From contig JADJTT010000003.1 of the NCBI GenBank assembly GCA_016711045.1, positions 1 through 64,000 on the forward strand: 64,000 nucleotides of DNA, given 5' to 3'. This document shows, piece after piece, positions 23,560 through 32,465 of the stretch (position 1 is its first letter; every line of letters starts with the position of its first letter). Source of the stretch: Saprospirales bacterium (GTDB taxonomy: Bacteria; Bacteroidota; Bacteroidia; Chitinophagales; Saprospiraceae). Both the position numbers and the translations under genes were made by a program. Under the pieces are notes generated by a model. That model saw only the letters and a program-made list of their open reading frames with translations, made no database searches and was not told the origin of the DNA.

Positions 23560-24495
23560 ATGATACCCAGTATTTTTGTTCCGATTATCCTCGCCCTGGT
23601 CATTATTTCCATGGGCTTATTTACTGTGAAACAGGCTACCGCCGTCATTGTGCAGCGCCTGGGAAAATTCCACAGCATCCGCCAGGCGGGCCTTCAGTTT
23701 AAGATTCCGCTCATCGACACAGTGGCTGGAAGGGTCAATTTAAAGATCCAGCAGCTGGATGTGAATGTGGAAACCAAGACGCTCGATAACGTCTTCGTCC
23801 GCATCAAAGTATCCGTACAGTTCCGTATTCCACCTGAAAACGTGTTCGACGCCTTCTACAAGCTGCAAAATCCCGGCGAGCAGATCACGGCCTATATTTT
23901 TGACACCGTCCGCGCCGAGGTGCCCAAAATGAAACTCGACGATGTGTTTGTCCGCAAAGATGATATCGCTATCGCCATCCGCCGCGAGCTGGAAGAGGCC
24001 ATGAATGAATACGGCTACAATATCGTCAAAGCCCTCGTGACCGACATCGACCCGGATGAAGACGTGAAGCGCTCAATGAACCACATCAACGCCGCCGAAC
24101 GGAAAAAACTGGCCGCTGAATACGAAGGGGAAGCCGAACGGATCCGCATCGTGGCTAAGGCCCGCGCCGAAGCAGAAAGCAAGCGCCTTCAGGGCCAGGG
24201 TATCGCCGACCAGCGTCGCGAGATCGCCAAAGGCCTCGAAGAATCGGTCGATATCCTCAACAATGTCGGTATCAATTCCCAGGAAGCTTCCGCACTGATC
24301 GTCGTAACCCAACACTACGACACCCTGCAGTCACTGGGTGAAAACGGCCGCAGCAGCCTGATCCTGCTACCCAACACGCCCTCCTCCGGCAGCGATATGC
24401 TCACCCAAATGGTGACGTCCTTCGCCGCCTCCCAGCAATTGGGCGAGCAGATGAAAGCGGCTCCGGAGGAGACTACGAATGGAAAGAAAAAGTAG
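23560..24495 (+). CDS. SPFH/band 7 (stomatin-prohibitin) membrane protein
   Basis: Residues 4-22 are a membrane anchor (SIFVPIILALVIISMGLF). They are followed by the SPFH domain (QATAVIVQRLGKFHSIRQAGLQFKIPLIDTVA ... NVFVRIKVSVQFRI) and then a long charged coiled coil ending near KLAAEYEGEAERIRIVAKARAEAESKRLQGQGIADQR. Proteins of this slipin/stomatin type form ring-like oligomers that organise membrane domains and often modulate proteases. Intact, 311 residues. The downstream convergent spacer holds the largest GGCAGTT array in the window. Confidence 0.93.
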   Translation: MIPSIFVPIILALVIISMGLFTVKQATAVIVQRLGKFHSIRQAGLQFKIPLIDTVAGRVNLKIQQLDVNVETKTLDNVFVRIKVSVQFRIPPENVFDAFYKLQNPGEQITAYIFDTVRAEVPKMKLDDVFVRKDDIAIAIRRELEEAMNEYGYNIVKALVTDIDPDEDVKRSMNHINAAERKKLAAEYEGEAERIRIVAKARAEAESKRLQGQGIADQRREIAKGLEESVDILNNVGINSQEASALIVVTQHYDTLQSLGENGRSSLILLPNTPSSGSDMLTQMVTSFAASQQLGEQMKAAPEETTNGKKK

Positions 24496-24622
24496 GCAGT
24501 TGGCAGTTGGCAGTTGGCAGTTGGCAGTTGGCAGTTGGCAGTTGGCAGTTGGCAGTATTTTTACTGCCAACTGCCTACTGAAGACTGCCTACTGAAGACT
24601 GCCTACTGAAGACTGCCTACTT
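24495..24622. repeat. GGCAGTT heptamer array followed by ACTGCCTACTGAAG array in convergent spacer
   Basis: About eight GGCAGTT units (24497-24556) are followed by ATTTTTACTGCCAACTGCC and then repeated ACTGCCTACTGAAG 14-mers up to 24622. The two halves are mutually complementary, so the transcript from either side folds into a long hairpin. It fills the whole gap between the SPFH gene and the convergent acidic protein gene. Confidence 0.85.
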
Positions 24623-24623
24623 T

Positions 24624-25334
24624 TTAAAACTTCCCTTCCGAAAACTGGTACCACCACCGGTTTTCCTCAAATTCCTTCTCTGCTTCAATACGCAATACCT
24701 TCCAGGCTTCATCGCCTTCGTATTGCTCGAAAAGGTTCCAGTAATAAAGGGTTTCGTCGCCGGGTTTTTGCTGCACCCAGCAATCTTTCATGTCAAAACA
24801 GGGCGAGAAATCCTCCCGCTGGTCCATGACATTCCGGACGCTCTCCAGCACAAACTGGTCGCTGTACCAATTGTATTGGATCAGGTAGCACGTATCATTG
24901 CGCAAAGAGAATGAAGCATCGTTGTTGGTATAACCGAACGCATCATTTGAAAAAACGGAGATCGTCACCTCCACTGCCACAGGAGGGTCTTCGTAATAGT
25001 CCGTTTCTTCTTCCGTAAAGGAAGGTGCCGCCCAGGTGGTGTCGACAGCTACTATTTCTTCTTCCGGAGGCACGGCGCCCAGTTCTTCGTCCTGCACACT
25101 CTCCTCCTCTTCTCCGTAGTCCTCGTAATACACTTCTTCGTCTTCCCAATTGTAGTCATACCCGTAGGTATCTTCATTCCCATCGGAATAGATATCGAAT
25201 TGCATACCCTCCGCTTCCAAAAGGAGCTGAATGGTATCCTGTGACAGGAAAATGAAGTTTCGGATGGGTAGTTGCGCCTGGAGGCTCAGCGCGCCAGTAA
25301 ACAGGCTGATCGATAAAAGGATGCTATTACGCAT
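24624..25334 (-). CDS. Acidic secreted protein of unknown function, 236 aa
   Basis: Starts MRNSILLSISLFTGALSLQAQ, a signal peptide ending in AQ. The mature N-terminal half is strongly acidic and tyrosine-rich (YNWEDEEVYYEDYGEEEES, EEEIVAVDTTW), so it is probably unstructured and may bind cations. The C-terminal half (about residues 125-236) has two cysteines (CYLIQYNWYS, CFDMKDCW gives more) and an ordered beta-rich look (TLYYWNLFEQYEGDEAWKVL). No known family is recognised. It stands alone between two large-gene neighbours, with a TAA stop in the convergent repeat spacer. Confidence 0.75.
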   Translation of the reverse strand: MRNSILLSISLFTGALSLQAQLPIRNFIFLSQDTIQLLLEAEGMQFDIYSDGNEDTYGYDYNWEDEEVYYEDYGEEEESVQDEELGAVPPEEEIVAVDTTWAAPSFTEEETDYYEDPPVAVEVTISVFSNDAFGYTNNDASFSLRNDTCYLIQYNWYSDQFVLESVRNVMDQREDFSPCFDMKDCWVQQKPGDETLYYWNLFEQYEGDEAWKVLRIEAEKEFEENRWWYQFSEGKF

Positions 25335-25378
25335 AGGGCTGTTTTTTTTCTTTCGGACTAAGTTACCGCTTTTCCCAT

Positions 25379-25413
25379 AAAAAAAACCCCCCTCCTGCGC
25401 ACAGGAGAGAGGC
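25379..25413 (-). terminator. Rho-independent terminator of the lamin-tail/HYR giant gene
   Basis: On the minus strand CCTCTCTCCTG pairs with CAGGAGGGGGG (11 bp including two G-U) around a TGCG loop, followed by eight T. It lies about 60 bp past the stop at 25475. Confidence 0.75.
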
Positions 25414-25474
25414 TATCCCAAAAACCGATTACATTCTTAAAGGCTATAACAGCCTATTATTTCTTTTGAATTAC

Positions 25475-28400
25475 TTATTGCACGACCAACTTGCGGGTCG
25501 CTGAGTGGGTAGGCGTATCTAACCGGTAGTAATACACCCCACTGTTATTCAATTCATTCAATTGGATCTCGTTATATCCCTTTCCAAAGTCGCCGCGGAA
25601 CAGTTTCACCGTCCTCCCGGAGAGGTCCATCACTGTCACCGTCACCGGAGCCGCTTCAGGAAGATGGAATCCAATGGTAGTGACTCCTGTGAAGGGGTTG
25701 GGGGCGTTTTGGTACAGGGCAAAGGTAGCATTTTCCGGCTGACCCAGGAAATACAAATCAACATTCAGTCGTCCAGAAGTCGAATTATATGCTTCTGCTT
25801 CGGTGAACCGGCTATTTAGTGTTAAAAACCGGCTCAACGGGGCACTGGTCCGGGCATTCCAGATCACGGAGAACAGGATATCTCCCTCGTGGAGAGCCGT
25901 CGCTTCCGCAGTATTCCAGCTCATGGTGATGGCGCCTTCTTCCAGCAAAGCCAACCCGATGTTTTCCGATCCGACCACTCCCGGCAGGAATTCGGCAAAC
26001 TCAAGGGCCTGGGGATCGAAATTCAGGGTAAACTGGAAGCCGTAAAGGTCCGCTTCCTGCGCCCGGAAGTCCACACGGAAGGTCTTTCCGGCCGTGAGTT
26101 CCTGGTCTGCTACCTGAATACCGAGGGTTCCTTCCATGCTGCGTTCTTCTGCATCGCCCGTCAGGCTGGTAGCTGCACTGCTATTCACATCCCCTACCTT
26201 GATCGCCACAAAATCGGCAAACAGGTGGTCGGCGCCCAGGTTGTTGAAGTTGATCACCTCAGGGAATACCGTCTGGAACGGGTTTGCCGGGTTGGGGAAT
26301 ACAAAATCTTTGTCGACGAAACGCCAGCTTGTATTGTTCTGGAAGCTGGTTTCCAACTGCAGGATCACCTTCCGGATCGCCACCATGTCGAGGGTAGTAA
26401 CCGACTCGTTGTGGTTGGCATCGGCAGCGATGATCTTGAAGGGCGAAGTCAGCGGCTGTACCCCAAGAATGTGACGGCTGATGAGCACGATATCCCAGGT
26501 CGTTACCCCGTTGGATGGGGCCACATCATATAGGGCGGAAACCGAGTAGTCGCTGCCCTCGGGCACCGTCAGCACATAGGCGCCATCCATATCGGTATTG
26601 GTCATGAACATCCCACCGTTGGCGTTTATTTCCACATCTTCCACGGGTTCGTTCTCTTCGGTGGAGATATTCCCGCCAAGGGCCACGAAGACGGCGTTGC
26701 AGGCATTCATGTTATCTTGTACGATCAGGAAGGTTTCGCAGTAATCCTGATTGCCGCTTTCATCCGTCACCCACATGGTTACTACCTGCTGACCGAGGTC
26801 GTCGCAGGTATATATATGGTTGATGTCATTCACATCCGGGGAGAAGCTCAATTGCACAGGACCGCAGTTGTCATAAGAACCTGCATCAAAGTCGCTGGCC
26901 CATGCTTCGACCATACCGGTCTGCATGATCTCGATCACGAGGCCATTCACGCAGTACGCCGTCGGTTTCTTGCAGTCTTCCACCACCACGGTGATCGTCT
27001 GATAGCCCGTGTTGCCGCAGTTGTCGGTGATCGAGTAGGTTACTTCGTATTCGCCGATCCCTACATTGGGTATGCTCACATCTGCACTGATATTGTCGAA
27101 GTCGCCGAAATCACCCGTAATATTGACATCGAAAGCCAGGGAGCAATCGTCGGTGATGTCCGGATACGGCAGAATCAGGGTTTTTACGCAATTGGTGGCC
27201 ACGATACAGCCATCGATATCGGGGATCGTGAAGCCAGGAGCTTCGTTGTCGATCACCTTGATGATCTGCTTGAAGCTGATAAAGCCGTCGGGGGTGCCGG
27301 GGCTCCCCGTCGAGTTGTACCCATCGCGGAAGGTGCGGCAGTCTTTGTCGCCATCGCCATCCCAATCGGCATTCAGGTTGCACTCGGCTTTGCCGGTTTC
27401 GCTATAGGCATTGTAACCGAAGTCGTCGTAGATACACCAGTTGATCACATTCCAGGTGCGTTCGATCTTGTAACAAGCATCGGGTACGACGGTAAATAGT
27501 TGGTCTTCGTGCGACACACCGATCAGTTCGCATTCATCGTGGAAGATCTGCGGCTCGCCCGTATCCGGGAGTTGTCCGTTTATACATTCTCCTGTAAAAT
27601 CGGCAGGAAATTCCACCACCCAATCGGAGACATGCGTCACGTTGATCGTCTGTGTGCAGGTAGCCGAGCCGTTGGAATCACTGGCTACCCAGGTGCGTAC
27701 GATCGTGCCTTTGGAGCAGTTGTCCAGATTGACCGCCACCGTATAGTTCAGGTTATAGTTGCAATTATCGAAGAAGGTCGGGGTTCCGAAGCCCTCCAAT
27801 AAACTGTAATCGCCTTGCGCCACCGCGGCAGCATAGTCGTCCAGGTATTTATCACAGGTGATCGTTTGGCCTTGCGGACAGGACAGTAACGAAGGCGGTA
27901 CCTTGTCGTTGACATTCACCGATACCATACAATCGTTGAAGTTGCCGAAGCAGTCGACCGCGCGGAACACCACCACTACTGCTTGCCCTGCATCCGAGCA
28001 ACAGAACTCTACCGTAGGACCGAAGTCGTCGAAGCCACCCTCGCAATCACCGTTCATGCGACGGGCCTGGAAGAAGTCCAGGCAGCAGTTGTCGTAGGAA
28101 CCGTCGTCAAATGTTTCGGCATATACGATGGCCAATCCGTCAGAAGTGACGTTCACATCCGTGATCTCATCACAGATAGCCGTCGGGACGATCCCGTCCA
28201 CCACTTCAACTGTGACATATAGTTCGGTTAAATTGTTGCAAGCATCTTCTACCTGGTAAAGGATCTGGTAGGTTCCCAGGCCCAATCCGGGAGCGGGGAT
28301 AAAGCCGCCCTGTGCGCCGTCTACGCCATTGACATAGTCGGCTTCCCCTGCAGGGGTAAAAATGCGCACGGTCCAGGTGTTGCAATTATCCGAAATAGCT

Positions 28401-31400
28401 GCCGGCAGGAGGAATCCAGTCGATCTGCATGGCTCCGGATGAGCAGCCGGTATATTGGCATTCACGGTAAATGGATCCAGTTCGACCGAAGGCGGCGTCG
28501 TGTCGAGCACCATGATGATCTGCACGTTGTCTTCGGTTTGATTGAACGTTACCACCCCGCCTGTACACCAGTCGAGCACGGTCCAGGTGCGTACGATCTT
28601 GAAGCTGTTTCCGCAGGCTGCAAGAACTTCGTCGGCGAAAATATAGCCGTACATGCAATACTGTCCGTCCAGTCCGCCCGGGATGCCCGAGCCTGTAGAG
28701 GCCAGGTTGCCGGTGAGCGGCGTGGCGTTGGTAATATTGGGAAACTGTGCATAATCATCGCATTCCCACTGGATATCATCCGGGAAATCGACGGTTTGCG
28801 GACGCAGGATGGTAATGGTCTGCGTGCAGGGCTCGGATTCGTTGCCGTAGTTATCAAATGCGATGAAGGTGCGCAACACGGTCACATACCCTTCGTCACA
28901 GAGCGCCCCGTCCAGGATTTCCTGGTTGATCATTTCGATTTGAGCGAACGGATCGCAGTTGTCGATGGCCAACGGGAAAGGCACATTATTGTAGTCGACC
29001 GAACAGTTGATCGTCACTTCATTGCAAAGCACCTGCGGGGCCAGTTTATCTTCGAATGTCACGGTGCCCCAACACTTGTTGCCGGTTTCGGGATCCATCA
29101 CCTGGATATCCCACACCTGGCCGATATAGCTGCAATTGCCCGCATTGCCGATCGGAAAGCCAAAGCTGTTCAGGATGTTGACAATATAGTCGTCGTAGCA
29201 ACCGTAGGGACCGCCTTCCAGGATATCATCGGCGCCGATAATAGCCGTGCCATACATATCCAGGGATATCTGCACCAGGTCGTTGCAGGCGAGGGTTTGA
29301 ACCGGATTCGGGAATTCCAGCACGGTAACCGTGAAGCTGCAGGTGCTGACGTTGCCGTAAATATCGGTAGCCTCAAAAGAAACGGTTTCTTCCCCGATAT
29401 TGAATGAATTGCAGGGGCAACCGGATGTTTGGGTAATGACCGGATCCGGATCGCAATTGTCGGTAGCAGTCACCGTGAAGTTCACGAAGCCATCACAGGC
29501 GCCCGGGTCGAGGTTGAGGATAATATTGGCCGGGCAATCAAAAACCGGGCCTTCCGTATCGTCGATCGTGATCGTTTGTGTATACACTGCATTCGGGCAG
29601 CTTCCGCCGAGGTTGGAGGTGAAGGTGCCTTCAGGAAACGGCGGATTCGCGTTTGCATTGGTGGTTGCCGGATCCAGGGCGTTGGGACCGCTGAAGAACC
29701 AGTTTTCGAGATGGAAAACCGGGCCGTCCGGACCTGTATTATTCACGCGGTAAGCCCAGCCATCGGTGTATTCCCAGGGCTGGCCGATACCGCTCATATT
29801 AATATCGCCGAATACATCGATCACCTGCCCGTTGCAGAACAGTTCGATGGCATCGTCTCCGTTGATACTGGAAGCAAATCCATCCACATAGGTAGGCGGG
29901 AATCCAAAGAATTGCTCAAACACCGTATACTCGGTAGCGACCCAAATATGGGTACCCTGTGCCACGGCGTCGGCGGGGAAGAAGAATTCAATGCCGTCGG
30001 AGCCGCCGCCGTTGTTGGCGCTTCCGAACCCGTAATTGCTCAGGTTGGGAATATCTGCCAGCGCGGTGAATTCCACTGCTTTGGGAAGGCCGCCCGGGAT
30101 ATTACCATCGACAATCCCGCTGATCACGAGGTTGCCGGAGCCCGATACCGTGTTGGTCACTTCATACGTACCCCGGTCGGAGCCCGCCAGGCTGATAGCG
30201 CCGTTCTGAGGGTTCAGGTTCAGGACCGGTCCGCCGCTAACCACGGAATACGTGTACAACCCATCGGTGCCGGTAGTATGCGACAGCACGGGGTCCGTTC
30301 CGTTGGGGCAATATATTTCAGCATCGTAGCTAAATTCGGCATCTGCTTCCGGAAGAAGGGTAAGGAATACATCATCCGAGGCACTCGTACAGGGACCGGT
30401 AGGCCCGTCCGAATCTTCGGCCGTCCAGGTCAACTGGATGGTCGTACCGATCTCCGACGGAGCAGGGGTATAGGTCGCAGCCGGGTCGTTGATATTGCTA
30501 AACGTACCCAACCCGCCCGACCATGTGCCCGTGCCGGAAGCACTCAGCGCCACAACGCTGCCACCGCAAAGCACCTGGTCCGGACCGCCAACAGCCTCGG
30601 GCGCCAGGTTGATCGTGATAATCTGGTCGCAGACAAAAATTTGCCCGCCTTGCGCACAGGTCAGGGTGTAGGTTCCGAGCGGGAACGGCGGATTGGCATT
30701 GGCATTCGAAGTAGCCGGATCCAGCGCGTTAGGGCCGCTGAAGAACCAGTTGGCCAGCACAAAAGTAGAGCCGTCCGGACCGGTTTCGGCCACGCGATAA
30801 GCCCAGCCATCCATATATTCCCAGGGTTGCCCTGTACCGCTCATATTAATATCGCCAAACACATCGATGACCACGCTGTTGCCGAACAATTCGATGGCAT
30901 CATCGCCATTGACTGCAGCAGCGCTGGTGGTATAATCCGGAGGAAATCCAAAAAAGGCTTGAAATGAAACAGCTTCCGAACCAACATAGATATAATCACC
31001 TGCGGAAGCCGGAACAGCAGGGAAAGTAAATTCCTGCCCGTCGGTCCCTCCTCCATTATTGGCGGAACCAAACCCATACAAACTCAGGTTAGGGATATCA
31101 TTTACTACGAAAAATTCGATTGCTTTGGGTAAGCCGCCCGACAGGTTGCCGTCGAGTACGCCTGTGATCACCAGGGCAGCGGAAGAGCAGGTATTGGTGT
31201 AGGTGAAAATGGGAAAAGGTATGGCTGCGGTGGCGTTGGAGGTTTCGCCATCCAATGCATTGATGCCGCTGTATATCCAGTTGCCCAGCACAAACGTGGA
31301 CCCATCCGGTCCCGTATCTGCTACGCGATAAACCCAACCGTCCATGTAATCCCAGGGTTGCCCCGTACCGCTCATATTTATGTCGCCAAACACATCGATA

Positions 31401-32017
31401 ACGACGCCGTTCTTGAACAGTTCGATCGCATCATCTCCGTTGATATTGGGTGCGGTACCATTGGTATATGTAGGAGGAACACCAAAAAAGGAAAGGAAAC
31501 TCGCTGCATCGGTAGCCACCGTAATGTAGGTGCCTTTTGAAACAGCCACTGCGGGGAACGTAAATTCAACCCCATCTGTTCCGCCCCCGTTGTTGGCAGA
31601 GCCAAATCCAAACAAACTCAGATCGGGAATATCCTTCAATACAAAGAACTCCACCGCTTTCGGTATGCCGCCGGTAAGCGGACCGTCAACGATACCTGTG
31701 ATCACCATCTCGGGCAATTCAGCACCGATGGTCAGGGAGTTGGTCACTTGATAGGTGCCCGGGTCGCTGGCAGCGACATCGATATCGCCAGTAGAAGCGT
31801 TGAGGGCAAGGTTGGATCCACCCGACAATACCAGATAAGAAAAAGCCCCTGCCTGGCCGACAAGTGTGATGACCGGATTATCCCCATTGGTGCAGTAAAC
31901 GGACGCATCATAGGAAAACTCGGCTTCCGCCGCGCACTCTACTTGTGCTTGAACCGCCTGTAAAGCCCCAAATACAAAAAGGGAAGGTAAAAGGAGAGTA
32001 AAGATTCCTTTCTTCAT
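25475..32017 (-). CDS. Giant T9SS type A secreted protein with lamin-tail and HYR domains, 2,180 aa
   Basis: Starts MKKGIFTLLLPSLFVFGAL (signal peptide). Three near-identical lamin-tail-type domains (VITGIVDGPLTGGIPKAVEF ... INGDDAIELFKNGVVIDVFGDINMSGTGQPWDYMDGWVYR) lie at about residues 104-265, 282-445 and 628-790. A classical HYR domain follows (FDCPANIILNLDPGACDGF), then more HYR-like cysteine-rich segments to about residue 1,800. Next comes a carboxypeptidase-regulatory-like plus dockerin-like stretch (DVEINANGGMFMTNTDMDGAY; AADANHNESVTTLDMVAIRKVIL), a cohesin-like domain (FRVDFRAQEADLYGFQFTLNFD) and a type A T9SS sorting domain (NAPNPFTGVTTIGF ... GVYYYRLDTPT). Exported through T9SS and kept on the surface. 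The dockerin- and cohesin-like pair suggests self-assembly or carbohydrate-complex binding (inference). Confidence 0.93.
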   Translation of the reverse strand: MKKGIFTLLLPSLFVFGALQAVQAQVECAAEAEFSYDASVYCTNGDNPVITLVGQAGAFSYLVLSGGSNLALNASTGDIDVAASDPGTYQVTNSLTIGAELPEMVITGIVDGPLTGGIPKAVEFFVLKDIPDLSLFGFGSANNGGGTDGVEFTFPAVAVSKGTYITVATDAASFLSFFGVPPTYTNGTAPNINGDDAIELFKNGVVIDVFGDINMSGTGQPWDYMDGWVYRVADTGPDGSTFVLGNWIYSGINALDGETSNATAAIPFPIFTYTNTCSSAALVITGVLDGNLSGGLPKAIEFFVVNDIPNLSLYGFGSANNGGGTDGQEFTFPAVPASAGDYIYVGSEAVSFQAFFGFPPDYTTSAAAVNGDDAIELFGNSVVIDVFGDINMSGTGQPWEYMDGWAYRVAETGPDGSTFVLANWFFSGPNALDPATSNANANPPFPLGTYTLTCAQGGQIFVCDQIITINLAPEAVGGPDQVLCGGSVVALSASGTGTWSGGLGTFSNINDPAATYTPAPSEIGTTIQLTWTAEDSDGPTGPCTSASDDVFLTLLPEADAEFSYDAEIYCPNGTDPVLSHTTGTDGLYTYSVVSGGPVLNLNPQNGAISLAGSDRGTYEVTNTVSGSGNLVISGIVDGNIPGGLPKAVEFTALADIPNLSNYGFGSANNGGGSDGIEFFFPADAVAQGTHIWVATEYTVFEQFFGFPPTYVDGFASSINGDDAIELFCNGQVIDVFGDINMSGIGQPWEYTDGWAYRVNNTGPDGPVFHLENWFFSGPNALDPATTNANANPPFPEGTFTSNLGGSCPNAVYTQTITIDDTEGPVFDCPANIILNLDPGACDGFVNFTVTATDNCDPDPVITQTSGCPCNSFNIGEETVSFEATDIYGNVSTCSFTVTVLEFPNPVQTLACNDLVQISLDMYGTAIIGADDILEGGPYGCYDDYIVNILNSFGFPIGNAGNCSYIGQVWDIQVMDPETGNKCWGTVTFEDKLAPQVLCNEVTINCSVDYNNVPFPLAIDNCDPFAQIEMINQEILDGALCDEGYVTVLRTFIAFDNYGNESEPCTQTITILRPQTVDFPDDIQWECDDYAQFPNITNATPLTGNLASTGSGIPGGLDGQYCMYGYIFADEVLAACGNSFKIVRTWTVLDWCTGGVVTFNQTEDNVQIIMVLDTTPPSVELDPFTVNANIPAAHPEPCRSTGFLLPAAISDNCNTWTVRIFTPAGEADYVNGVDGAQGGFIPAPGLGLGTYQILYQVEDACNNLTELYVTVEVVDGIVPTAICDEITDVNVTSDGLAIVYAETFDDGSYDNCCLDFFQARRMNGDCEGGFDDFGPTVEFCCSDAGQAVVVVFRAVDCFGNFNDCMVSVNVNDKVPPSLLSCPQGQTITCDKYLDDYAAAVAQGDYSLLEGFGTPTFFDNCNYNLNYTVAVNLDNCSKGTIVRTWVASDSNGSATCTQTINVTHVSDWVVEFPADFTGECINGQLPDTGEPQIFHDECELIGVSHEDQLFTVVPDACYKIERTWNVINWCIYDDFGYNAYSETGKAECNLNADWDGDGDKDCRTFRDGYNSTGSPGTPDGFISFKQIIKVIDNEAPGFTIPDIDGCIVATNCVKTLILPYPDITDDCSLAFDVNITGDFGDFDNISADVSIPNVGIGEYEVTYSITDNCGNTGYQTITVVVEDCKKPTAYCVNGLVIEIMQTGMVEAWASDFDAGSYDNCGPVQLSFSPDVNDINHIYTCDDLGQQVVTMWVTDESGNQDYCETFLIVQDNMNACNAVFVALGGNISTEENEPVEDVEINANGGMFMTNTDMDGAYVLTVPEGSDYSVSALYDVAPSNGVTTWDIVLISRHILGVQPLTSPFKIIAADANHNESVTTLDMVAIRKVILQLETSFQNNTSWRFVDKDFVFPNPANPFQTVFPEVINFNNLGADHLFADFVAIKVGDVNSSAATSLTGDAEERSMEGTLGIQVADQELTAGKTFRVDFRAQEADLYGFQFTLNFDPQALEFAEFLPGVVGSENIGLALLEEGAITMSWNTAEATALHEGDILFSVIWNARTSAPLSRFLTLNSRFTEAEAYNSTSGRLNVDLYFLGQPENATFALYQNAPNPFTGVTTIGFHLPEAAPVTVTVMDLSGRTVKLFRGDFGKGYNEIQLNELNNSGVYYYRLDTPTHSATRKLVVQ

Positions 32018-32054
32018 GAGATGTGTGTTGTTGTGATGTAGCGCAAATCACCGG

Positions 32055-32085
32055 CTAAAATAGGCCATTTTCCCCGGTCTATCAA
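32055..32085 (-). promoter_or_regulatory. Candidate promoter of the 2,180-aa protein gene
   Basis: On the minus strand TTG (32085-32083), 20 bp, then TATTTTAG (32062-32055), one mismatch from TAnnTTTG, about 38 bp upstream of the start at 32017. Confidence 0.35.
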
Positions 32086-32100
32086 GGAAATGGAAGTAAA

Positions 32101-32142
32101 AAATAAAAACAAAAGGAGATGCTGGATGCATCTCCTTTTGTT
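32101..32142 (-). terminator. Perfect 15-bp stem terminator
   Basis: Arms AACAAAAGGAGATGC (32108-32122) and GCATCTCCTTTTGTT (32128-32142) with a 5-nt loop. On the minus strand it is followed by TTTTATTTTTTAC, so it most likely ends the transcript of the M43 protease gene (stop at 32466). Confidence 0.75.
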
Positions 32143-32465
32143 TGAACAAATCTTTCGCCCTAAAACAGCGATAGTGGGCTGCGAACAGCGCCACTATCGT
32201 GTTTTCTTCCGGTCTGCCTTTCTTGTTACACGTGATTATAATTTGCTAGAAGCCGTAGCATGCTAGGACTGTAAGGCTCCAGAAGATTTTCGTCTTCTTT
32301 CCGGAACAAATGTATAGGTTTTAATTCCACAATGAAAGTACCCACTTCTGGGTATTTCTTACAAAAAAATGACGTAAGCAACTTGTTAAACACGCCATGC
32401 CTGGTGTCGAGCCCGTTTAAGTCCTCTTGAAAAAAAAAGCATTCGCAATCCGGATGACGAAATTT
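32143..32465. other. Intergenic region, structure only
   Basis: About 320 bp without a gene I can support. It contains a hairpin with arms CGATAGTGG/CCACTATCG (about 32171-32200) followed by a T-rich stretch, and a smaller TACCCA/TGGGTA stem near 32338-32355. Probably the 3' untranslated region of the protease transcript. Confidence 0.4.
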
